Of a stretch of DNA of 64,000 nucleotides, positions 61,001 through 64,000 are shown piece by piece; position 1 is the first letter of the stretch, and every line of letters begins with the position of its first letter. The DNA is taken from the NCBI RefSeq assembly GCF_007565055.1, contig NC_044556.1, forward strand, positions 136,437,808 through 136,501,807, read 5' to 3'. Under the pieces are notes generated by a model. The model did no database searches, was not told the DNA's origin, and was given only the letters and a program-made list of their open reading frames with translations. Both the position numbers and the translations under genes were made by a program. Source of the stretch: Rhinopithecus roxellana. Taxonomy: Eukaryota; Chordata; Mammalia; Primates; Cercopithecidae.

Positions 61001-62743
61001 GTAAAATACATCAACCTTATAACACTCTCTTTAGGTTCCTAAGCAACTAAAGGTTCAAACTATCTTTTTATAGACCTTTGGAGCTCAGTCGAGAGAGAGT
61101 AACAGAAAATAGATTTACTGTCACACCTGAGACAGCCAAAAAAACCAGAGAAAACACATGAAACAACTGAGATCCCTGAGATGGAAAACAAAAGAGGTGA
61201 ACCTTATATTGCCTCGGTTTACTGATTTAAAAGTTTCCAGGCTATGACATAGGGAAGAGGAAATGAGGCAGAGGCCAGGAGACTTTCTGAATTGAGAACA
61301 CAGAGCTGAAAGTCCAGGGAGACCAAAGCAGCTCAAATTTGTAAGACAGAATGTAAGACAGGAGGGGTGCACACACAGAGTACCCTGGAGCTCTACAGAG
61401 GGTCCTCCTTAAATATTCACCAGAGTAGTGATCGCTGCATATATATAAGGCGCCTACCCCAGACACGGGAAGAATTGTCCAAAGGAATTAAGAGTGAAGA
61501 ATATCTGTCATTCAAAGAAAGTCAAGAATAATGCCTCTTCCCAGCAGCCAGACTAAAAAAAAATCCCCACAATTGCCCTGGACACTGGCACTAGCACTCA
61601 TGAAAGTCTTGGCCTCAGTAGTGGGGAATAATAATTCCAGAATGCACACTGTTCTGGGCCCACCTAATACATCATAAAAGGCAAAGTCTAAAGAATCAAA
61701 CCATTTTAAATTAACTTTACTGCATCTCAGAATAAAGCTCAAGAAGATTTAAAGGAATACAAAAATAGTCAGCACCCAACACAATAAAACTCACAATATA
61801 TGGCACCCAGTTAAAAATTACTGGGTATAGAGTGAGGCCAGAAACTTAGTAAGAAAGTTTTTCAAAATCATGCTTCATCTTGGATGGCAGACTGTCCACA
61901 CACCAGATTAATTACTGAACATAAACACACTACAGAAATTCAGAACTCTGATGGACTCACATCTAGATTTCTAGTAAGTGTATGCCTTTGTTCCACCTCA
62001 TTTTCCAACTTCTTCTTTAGATGAGAGATCTCATGTTCCAGTTTTTCTATCTGGCTACTAAGTCTTTGTTTGGTTTCTGTTTCAGATCGCTCCAGTATTC
62101 CCTAAAGTAAAGAAAAGATTTTTGGTTATGCTTAAGAGAAAGGCAATACAAAAAATAAAAATTAAAGGCAAGAAAGAAATACAGTATTAAAACCCATTTC
62201 TACATGAAGAAGGTAAAATCCAGAGTATTTATCAAGAAAGTATTCTGGTATTTTTCAATATTAAAACATCTATTATACACGAAAGAGATGGAACACATTA
62301 CAATCATCATTCAGATTTCCCAAAGTTTTAAAGAAAATAAAAACTTAAGAATTAAATCTTATAAATAGTAAAACTGCACAGTACACTGTAAATACAACTC
62401 AGGACTTACCAATGTATGGTTTCAATCAATTTTCTTTCAATATGTTATTTAAAATACTGAAATGTCTTAATAAACTCCAAAATTCAATGATTATAATGGA
62501 TGACAAAAGTGATGGATAAATTTTCTAATTAAGGAAATTGAGAGGATACAAACATAATCTAAATTTAATTTTTATAAATTTTTTCTACACAGTCTTTTTA
62601 TTGGTTACCTGAATTGTTTGCAGATTAGTTAGCAATAAGTTTTGCCCCCTTTGTTCAGCTAACAAAGACTCCCTTTGCTGAGAAAGACGAACTTCAGACA
62701 ATTTAAGCATTTCCTTTTCCTTCTTCAAATTTTCTGCTCTTAC
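25024..62743 (-). CDS. TPR: TPR, nuclear basket protein, 3' 33 exons (5' part outside window)
   Basis: Translocated promoter region protein: the large coiled-coil scaffold of the nuclear pore basket, acting in mRNA export control, chromatin exclusion at pores and the spindle checkpoint (family knowledge). 33 exons join in frame for 1,585 residues plus TAA (25024-25026). With human TPR at 2,363 residues and 51 exons (memory), this is about residue 779 and exon 19 to the end. Window residues 1-859 are Glu/Lys/Leu/Gln heptad coiled coil (46123-62743). After that comes a disordered, Ser/Thr/Pro then Asp/Glu-rich tail with a bipartite nuclear localisation signal, a SUMO-interaction-like [11 protein letters not shown] motif, and a final Arg/Gly segment. 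All splice sites are GT-AG; no frameshift or stop. Convergent with PRG4. Confidence 0.98.
25080..25686. other. TPR: TPR intron before the last exon
   Basis: AT-rich. If retained, the frame ends after six more residues (GEFLT, stop), giving an alternative C-terminus without the Arg/Gly tail. Confidence 0.5.
25687..25782 (-). CDS. TPR: TPR exon, penultimate
   Basis: Encodes [20 protein letters not shown] then [11 protein letters not shown]; strongly basic. Phase 1/1. Confidence 0.96.
25971..26288 (+). mobile_element. TPR: Old Alu (AluJ-like), 5' truncated
   Basis: Begins at 'gcagcactttgggaggct' without the first 30 or so Alu bases. Two A-rich tails, the second (aac)n-like. Confidence 0.9.
26289..26559. 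other. TPR: TPR intron, unassigned
   Basis: No recognised content between the Alu and the L2 fragment. Confidence 0.35.
26560..27055 (+). mobile_element. TPR: L2 LINE 3' fragment
   Basis: Sense L2 3' landmarks in order: 'agatcttcacttaaatgtca', 'ccttcttttagtgatgcttc', and 'aaatatttgttgaccaaatg' near the end. Confidence 0.75.
27056..27679. other. TPR: TPR intron, unassigned
   Basis: AT-rich. Nothing recognised. Confidence 0.35.
27680..27925 (+). mobile_element. TPR: MIR SINE
   Basis: Well preserved: 'gtggagtccctggagccaga', 'ttattagctatttgacttt', 'ctgtgcctcagcttctacat', 'gttcagtaaatgctgttatt'. Confidence 0.85.
27926..28516. other. TPR: TPR intron, unassigned
   Basis: No gene or clear repeat. 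Confidence 0.35.
28517..28635 (-). CDS. TPR: TPR exon, acidic tail
   Basis: Encodes [20 protein letters not shown] then [19 protein letters not shown]. Phase 2 to 1. Confidence 0.96.
28636..29207. other. TPR: TPR intron, unassigned
   Basis: Nothing recognised. Confidence 0.35.
29208..29400 (+). mobile_element. TPR: Alu right arm only
   Basis: Starts at 'tacaaaaattagccagg', so the left arm is missing. Ends in 24 A then gaaaaag. Opposite in orientation to the Alu at 30030. Confidence 0.93.
29491..29647 (-). CDS. TPR: TPR exon, Thr/Ser/acidic
   Basis: [20 protein letters not shown] ... [14 protein letters not shown]. Phase 1 to 2. Confidence 0.96.
29777..29872 (-). CDS. TPR: TPR exon
   Basis: [20 protein letters not shown] then [11 protein letters not shown]. 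Phase 1/1. Confidence 0.96.
30030..30329 (-). mobile_element. TPR: Old Alu (AluJ-like)
   Basis: Reverse Alu from 'ttttagagacagggtctcgt' to 'cactgtacctggcc'. Confidence 0.92.
30330..31367. other. TPR: TPR intron, unassigned
   Basis: AT-rich. 31060-31190 looks like worn SINE/LINE sequence, not assignable. Confidence 0.35.
31368..31474 (-). CDS. TPR: TPR exon
   Basis: [20 protein letters not shown] then [15 protein letters not shown]. Includes an FG dipeptide (RFG). Phase 2 to 1. Confidence 0.96.
31475..33363. other. TPR: TPR intron with two MIR-type fossils
   Basis: Sense MIR at about 32465-32690 ('ttatagccagactaactggt ... tcaataaatgctaag'). Antisense MIR at about 32880-33130 ('attcccatttttaaaatgaa ... 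ctagttaacagtagag'). Remainder unassigned. Confidence 0.55.
33364..33458 (-). CDS. TPR: TPR exon
   Basis: [20 protein letters not shown] then [11 protein letters not shown] plus two bases of His. Phase 0 to 2. Confidence 0.96.
33567..33635 (-). CDS. TPR: TPR exon, short basic
   Basis: 23 codons, [20 protein letters not shown] then GGM. Phase 0/0, so it could be skipped without a frameshift. Confidence 0.95.
33636..34738. other. TPR: TPR intron
   Basis: AT-rich. A (GA)n run at 34649-34663 on the + strand. Nothing else recognised. Confidence 0.4.
34739..34923 (-). CDS. TPR: TPR exon, Pro/Arg-rich
   Basis: [20 protein letters not shown], then [20 protein letters not shown] and [14 protein letters not shown]. 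Phase 1 to 0. Confidence 0.97.
34924..35847. other. TPR: TPR intron with MIR fossils
   Basis: Sense MIRs at about 35040-35245 ('tattagctgtgtggctttgg', 'ccttaacctctttgagtc') and about 35565-35770 ('ggtctagattcagatctttg'). Confidence 0.6.
35848..35960. repeat. TPR: GGAA/GAAG polypurine tract
   Basis: 113 bp with a single pyrimidine (35928) on the + strand, made of ggaa, ggga and gaaa units. TPR transcription gives a pyrimidine-rich RNA here. Confidence 0.97.
35961..36913. other. TPR: TPR intron, unassigned
   Basis: No recognised content. Confidence 0.35.
36914..37004 (-). CDS. TPR: TPR exon, Gly/Glu-rich
   Basis: [20 protein letters not shown] then [10 protein letters not shown]. Phase 0 to 1. 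Confidence 0.96.
37257..37388 (-). CDS. TPR: TPR exon, Asp/Glu block
   Basis: 44 codons, starts [20 protein letters not shown]. Phase 0/0. The GAT/GAA-rich DNA gives a run of (atc)n on the + strand. Confidence 0.97.
37389..38253. other. TPR: TPR intron, unassigned
   Basis: AT-rich. Nothing recognised. Confidence 0.35.
38254..38454 (-). CDS. TPR: TPR exon with SUMO-interaction-like motif
   Basis: 67 codons. [20 protein letters not shown] leads to [19 protein letters not shown]. The hydrophobic VIVI core followed by S/D/E matches a SUMO-interaction motif. Confidence 0.97.
38593..38891 (-). mobile_element. TPR: Alu (AluS-like)
   Basis: Reverse Alu with a TTTAA/TTTTA tail. Target duplication gcatttaattt at 38570-38580 and 38892-38902. 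Confidence 0.93.
38892..40154. other. TPR: TPR intron
   Basis: AT-rich. Includes a worn 45-bp tandem duplication (39436-39525). Otherwise unassigned. Confidence 0.45.
40155..40485. mobile_element. TPR: DNA transposon fossil (Tigger-like, tentative)
   Basis: The segments 'ccagaagtgtttcagatttt', 'ggaatatttgcatatccata' and 'ttcatatataccttatacac' belong to a primate-wide Tc1/mariner-class repeat I know. The right end 'gggatgttcgacctgt' looks like its terminal repeat. Subfamily not certain. Confidence 0.6.
40690..40865 (+). mobile_element. TPR: MIR SINE
   Basis: 'gcctgggtttgaatctgagt', 'ttatctgggtatcagtttct' and 'catttggcatatagtaatga' in order. Confidence 0.7.
40890..41630 (+). mobile_element. 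TPR: Possible old LTR
   Basis: A GC-richer block ending with AATAAA at 41533 inside 'ctaataaagctctcctttct', which is typical of the R region of gammaretrovirus-like LTRs, then 'ggtcttctggatgaca'. Edges and family uncertain; no internal viral genes. Confidence 0.4.
41631..42260. other. TPR: TPR intron, unassigned
   Basis: 41640-41820 resembles antisense MIR-type sequence. Otherwise nothing recognised. Confidence 0.35.
42261..42344 (-). CDS. TPR: TPR exon, acidic
   Basis: 28 codons, [20 protein letters not shown] then DSQDSIGE. Phase 0/0. Confidence 0.96.
42345..42960. other. TPR: TPR intron, unassigned
   Basis: AT-rich. Nothing recognised. Confidence 0.35.
42961..43109 (-). CDS. TPR: TPR exon with nuclear localisation signal
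   Basis: [20 protein letters not shown] ... [13 protein letters not shown]. The two basic clusters (PKRTR and PKKLK) match the experimentally known human TPR localisation signal near residues 1833-1866. Phase 1 to 0. Confidence 0.97.
43110..43895. other. TPR: TPR intron, unassigned
   Basis: 43790-43865 repeats 'caagatata' several times in tandem-like fashion. Otherwise nothing. Confidence 0.35.
43896..44168 (-). CDS. TPR: TPR exon, Ser/Gln/Pro-rich
   Basis: 273 nt, longest TPR exon in the window. [20 protein letters not shown] ... [20 protein letters not shown] ... STAVFGT. Two FG dipeptides. Phase 1/1. Confidence 0.97.
44169..45116. other. TPR: TPR intron
   Basis: 44660-44940 looks like an ancient interspersed repeat ('gaacacctactgtggagtta', 'cccttgaggagctcaaggta'), family not assigned. 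Confidence 0.4.
45117..45325 (-). CDS. TPR: TPR exon, Thr/Pro-rich
   Basis: [20 protein letters not shown] ... [20 protein letters not shown] ... VESQE. Phase 2 to 1. Confidence 0.96.
45326..45850. other. TPR: TPR intron, unassigned
   Basis: Nothing recognised. A 72-codon open frame on the + strand (45516-45734) has no support. Confidence 0.35.
45851..45912 (-). CDS. TPR: TPR exon, end of coiled coil
   Basis: [20 protein letters not shown] plus two bases of Ile; marks the change from coiled coil to the disordered tail. Phase 0 to 2. Confidence 0.95.
46123..46328 (-). CDS. TPR: TPR exon, last coiled-coil exon
   Basis: [20 protein letters not shown] ... [20 protein letters not shown]. Clear heptads. 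Phase 1 to 0. Confidence 0.97.
46329..47284. other. TPR: TPR intron
   Basis: 46805-47120 is GC-richer than its surroundings and unassigned. A short CA-rich run lies at 47157-47187. Confidence 0.4.
47285..47483 (-). CDS. TPR: TPR exon, coiled coil
   Basis: [20 protein letters not shown] ... [16 protein letters not shown]. Phase 0 to 1. Confidence 0.97.
47809..47952 (-). CDS. TPR: TPR exon, coiled coil
   Basis: 48 codons, [20 protein letters not shown] ... [13 protein letters not shown]. Phase 0/0. Confidence 0.96.
47953..48826. other. TPR: TPR intron, unassigned
   Basis: AT-rich. Nothing recognised. Confidence 0.35.
48827..49037 (-). CDS. TPR: TPR exon, coiled coil
   Basis: [20 protein letters not shown] ... 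[20 protein letters not shown]. Phase 2 to 0. Confidence 0.97.
49180..49370 (-). mobile_element. TPR: MIR SINE
   Basis: Antisense MIR: 'attttagagatgagaaaaac', 'ggtcaagtaacatgcgcaat', 'cccaccctctttctactgca'. Confidence 0.7.
49372..49562. mobile_element. TPR: hAT-Charlie-like DNA transposon
   Basis: Left end 'tattgtcaaattttttctgt' plus 'aaagggctggatatt'; right end 'gggctatagtttgccaacgc'. The ends are degenerate inverted repeats of the 'ggcaaact' type. Confidence 0.65.
49571..49655. repeat. TPR: Partial 50-bp tandem duplication
   Basis: 49571-49603 and 49621-49653 match at 31 of 33 positions. Confidence 0.85.
49950..50086 (+). mobile_element. TPR: Alu left monomer (FLAM-like)
   Basis: Starts 'ggccaggcatgatggctcat', ends in an A-rich tail with no right arm. 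Confidence 0.85.
50480..50610 (-). CDS. TPR: TPR exon, coiled coil
   Basis: [20 protein letters not shown] ... [12 protein letters not shown]. Phase 0 to 2, so skipping would shift the frame. Confidence 0.97.
50611..51291. other. TPR: TPR intron
   Basis: Antisense MIR at about 51010-51200 ('ctcattttacaaatgaggaa', 'aagctccaagaggttaagaa'). Remainder unassigned. Confidence 0.55.
51292..51580 (-). mobile_element. TPR: Old Alu (AluJ-like)
   Basis: Reverse Alu from 'cttttttttgagacagcgtc' to 'ccaccatgtctggcc'. Confidence 0.93.
51876..52007 (-). CDS. TPR: TPR exon, coiled coil
   Basis: 44 codons, [20 protein letters not shown] ... [14 protein letters not shown]. Phase 0/0. Confidence 0.97.
52100..52237 (-). 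CDS. TPR: TPR exon, coiled coil
   Basis: 46 codons, [20 protein letters not shown] ... [11 protein letters not shown]. Phase 0/0; only 92 bp of intron separates it from the next exon. Confidence 0.97.
52238..52809. other. TPR: TPR intron, unassigned
   Basis: Nothing recognised. Confidence 0.35.
52810..53126 (-). mobile_element. TPR: AluY-like element with (ATT)n tail
   Basis: Reverse full-length Alu ending 'gccaccgcgcccggcc'. The tail is an ATT microsatellite of about seven units. Confidence 0.94.
53127..54177. other. TPR: TPR intron
   Basis: Antisense MIR at about 53800-54030 ('attacagatgaagaaactaa', 'cacagctaaatggtatgaag'). Remainder unassigned. Confidence 0.55.
54178..54325 (-). CDS. 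TPR: TPR exon, coiled coil
   Basis: [20 protein letters not shown] ... [17 protein letters not shown]. Phase 2 to 0. Confidence 0.97.
54326..54766. other. TPR: TPR intron, unassigned
   Basis: Nothing recognised. Confidence 0.35.
54767..54951 (-). CDS. TPR: TPR exon, coiled coil
   Basis: [20 protein letters not shown] ... [20 protein letters not shown]. Three close Cys (CVCRC). Phase 0 to 2. Confidence 0.97.
55013..55189 (+). mobile_element. TPR: Internally collapsed Alu
   Basis: Left-arm start 'ggccaggcacagtggctaac' joined at 'cctgtaatcccag' to right-arm 'ctacttgggaggctgag', then an A/aaat tail. Same architecture as the element at 4658. Only 44 bp from the neighbouring exon's donor-distal edge at 55234. 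Confidence 0.9.
55234..55437 (-). CDS. TPR: TPR exon, coiled coil
   Basis: 68 codons, [20 protein letters not shown] ... [16 protein letters not shown]. Phase 0/0. Confidence 0.97.
55438..56443. other. TPR: TPR intron, unassigned
   Basis: AT-rich. Nothing recognised. Confidence 0.35.
56444..56560 (-). CDS. TPR: TPR exon, coiled coil
   Basis: 39 codons, [20 protein letters not shown] ... [12 protein letters not shown]. Phase 0/0. Confidence 0.97.
56561..57003. other. TPR: TPR intron, unassigned
   Basis: Holds an A19 run at 56953-56971. Nothing else recognised. Confidence 0.35.
57004..57156 (-). CDS. TPR: TPR exon, coiled coil
   Basis: 51 codons, [20 protein letters not shown] ... [13 protein letters not shown]. 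Acceptor 'gatgtggtaaag' has an unusually poor pyrimidine tract. Confidence 0.96.
57157..58143. other. TPR: TPR intron, unassigned
   Basis: Nothing recognised beyond A runs. Confidence 0.35.
58144..58310 (-). CDS. TPR: TPR exon, coiled coil
   Basis: [20 protein letters not shown] ... [11 protein letters not shown]. Phase 1 to 0. Confidence 0.97.
58624..59644 (+). mobile_element. Solo LTR, HERV-K (HML)-type, MER9-like
   Basis: About 1,021 bp flanked by the 6-bp duplication ATTAAA (58618-58623 and 59645-59650), the size expected of betaretrovirus-like integrases. It has TATAAA at 59003, AATAAA at 59463 and a 66-bp internal duplication (59309/59375). No gag, pol or env on either side, so it is a recombined solo LTR. 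The termini are TA...TA rather than TG...CA, showing decay. Oriented against TPR. Family name is from memory. Confidence 0.88.
59645..60606. other. TPR: TPR intron, unassigned
   Basis: AT-rich. Nothing recognised. Confidence 0.35.
60607..60757. repeat. TPR: 75-bp tandem duplication
   Basis: Two copies (60607-60681, 60682-60757) starting 'aaaactgagtaccactatat' and ending 'ttttactagcattcatt'. They differ mainly inside T runs. Confidence 0.95.
60833..60998 (-). CDS. TPR: TPR exon, coiled coil
   Basis: [20 protein letters not shown] ... [12 protein letters not shown]. Phase 0 to 1. Confidence 0.97.
61100..61860 (+). mobile_element. TPR: Old L1 fragment (region before ORF1)
   Basis: 'aataaaactcacaatatatg' and 'gcacccagttaaaaattact' match a motif that recurs ahead of ORF1 in old L1M elements; 'gaccaaagcagctcaaattt' is also LINE-like. 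No open frame. Confidence 0.6.
61961..62101 (-). CDS. TPR: TPR exon, coiled coil
   Basis: 47 codons, [20 protein letters not shown] ... [11 protein letters not shown]. Phase 0/0. Confidence 0.97.
62102..62608. other. TPR: TPR intron, unassigned
   Basis: Nothing recognised. Confidence 0.35.
62609..62743 (-). CDS. TPR: TPR exon, most 5' in window
   Basis: 45 codons, [20 protein letters not shown] ... [11 protein letters not shown]. Phase 0/0. Probably exon 19 of 51 by counting back from the end. Confidence 0.96.
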
Positions 62744-63368
62744 CTTAACATAAGTAGAAATGAAATAAAAAAATGCTGAAAAACATGGTGTAAAATGTAT
62801 TAAGATTATAAAATGATTCATACATCACTACATTTTTTTGATGCTCTTAGAGACTATACCTCCTCATTGTACAAGGAAATACAAAACTTACTTTCATGTG
62901 CTAAAATATGAAGCAAAAATTTTTGGGGATGATCAATGAAAAAATCTTTTGACTACTACAAATACTTATGGTTCCTTGTTCTAACAATCCAGACTTCAAA
63001 AAATAACAGCAAGAAAAATTTGATATGCAAGAATAAGAAAGCAGAATTGCATGACTGCTATAATCATACCTGACTACTATTAAATTATGTAAGTTTTAGA
63101 ATCCAAGCTGGTTTCTAAGTACCTGTTTAAAAGTGATGATTCATCTATTTAAATCATCTCCCTCCCCTCAACCCACAGTACATTCTGAGTCTCAAGGGGA
63201 CCAGGGAGAGTGTTTTGAAAACCAATAATCTGAAAGTACTCATATTTACACACAATGATTCATAAAAATAATCAACCATAAAATTCACTCTACCAGCTTG
63301 AAAAAATGCTGCTGCCCACTCCTCACAATGGAGTTGCAGCAAGATAAAAACAAAGAATACAGCCTTAT
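62744..63368. other. TPR: TPR intron, unassigned
   Basis: No further TPR exon found between here and the window edge, so this intron continues past 64000. Confidence 0.5.
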
Positions 63369-63380
63369 AAGAGCATTATA

Positions 63381-63691
63381 GACCGGGCGCGGTGGCTCAA
63401 GCCTGTAATCCCAGCACTTTGGGAGGCCGAGACGGGCGGATCACGAGGTCAGGAGATCAAGACCATCCTGGCTAACACGGTGAAACCCCATCTCTACTAA
63501 AAAATACAAAAAAAAAAAAACTAGCCGGGCGAGGTGGCAGGCGCCTGTAGTCCCAGCTACTCAGGAGGCTGAGGCAGGAGAATGGCGTAAACCCAGGGGG
63601 CGAAGCTTGCAGTGAGCTGAGATCCGGCCACTGTACTCTCAGCCCGGGCGACAGAGTGAGACTCCGTCTCAAAAAAAAAAAAAAAAAAAAA
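63381..63691 (+). mobile_element. TPR: Young AluY (Old World monkey type)
   Basis: Full length, from 'gaccgggcgcggtggctcaa' to an A23 tail, with 'gatccggccac' in the right arm. Perfect 12-bp target duplication aagagcattata (63369-63380 and 63692-63703). Confidence 0.96.
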
Positions 63692-63703
63692 AAGAGCATT
63701 ATA

Positions 63704-64000
63704 AGACATGGGTTCAAGTCCTAACCAACCCATCTCTCATGACTGTCCCAAAATAGGCAAATTATATATTAGCTCTTGAGTGTTTCACACAGGTAAAATG
63801 GGGGACAACCATACCTTGCTTACAGTAATGATCAAAGACAGAAGAGATAACTAAGTAATAAAGAAGACTATATAAAAAATTTATCATCACTGAACTAAGT
63901 AGTTAAAAATATTGTTAATTTCAGATGGACATTTATAGTCAAGTTAAAATTCAGAAATATAAATTCAACACAATGTAATTATTATATTGCCTTTTATTTC
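63704..64000. other. TPR: TPR intron, window edge
   Basis: MIR-like traces ('agacatgggttcaagtccta'). No exon. Confidence 0.4.

Overview
The window is primate nuclear DNA, most likely from an Old World monkey (Cercopithecidae). Both genes have vertebrate GT-AG intron structure, and Alu elements are present throughout. Two young Alus (5851-6180 and 63381-63691) carry changes I know from macaque/baboon AluYR-type elements ('ggctcaagcc' in the left arm and 'gatccggcc' in the right arm) and have perfect target-site duplications. The proteins are close to human but clearly not human. All comparisons with human are from memory; nothing was aligned or searched.

Layout. 1-7640 is intergenic, with MIR, L1 and Alu fossils only. 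7644-24909 is PRG4 (lubricin/proteoglycan 4) on the + strand: a probable TATA box with a tiny untranslated first exon, then 12 coding exons giving 1,297 residues. They encode a signal peptide, two somatomedin-B domains, a basic linker, a Ser tract, one 2.5-kb exon carrying a Lys/Glu/Pro/Thr mucin repeat, and a C-terminal hemopexin-like region with a proprotein-convertase site. 25024-62743 is the 3' part of TPR (nuclear-pore basket coiled-coil protein) on the - strand: 33 consecutive exons, 1,585 residues to the stop, all junctions in frame. Its 5' exons lie beyond 64000.

The two genes converge tail to tail. Their stop codons are 192 bp apart, and between them sits a perfect 12-bp palindrome that reads as AATAAA on both strands.

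Other contents are a U6 snRNA pseudogene in a PRG4 intron, a solo betaretrovirus-like LTR with a 6-bp target duplication in a TPR intron, L1, L2, MIR and DNA-transposon fossils, a 113-bp polypurine tract and several short tandem duplications. I found no new gene system. The best leads are the shared palindromic poly(A) signal, an exact 192-bp higher-order duplication inside the lubricin mucin exon, and inverted Alu pairs flanking TPR exons.
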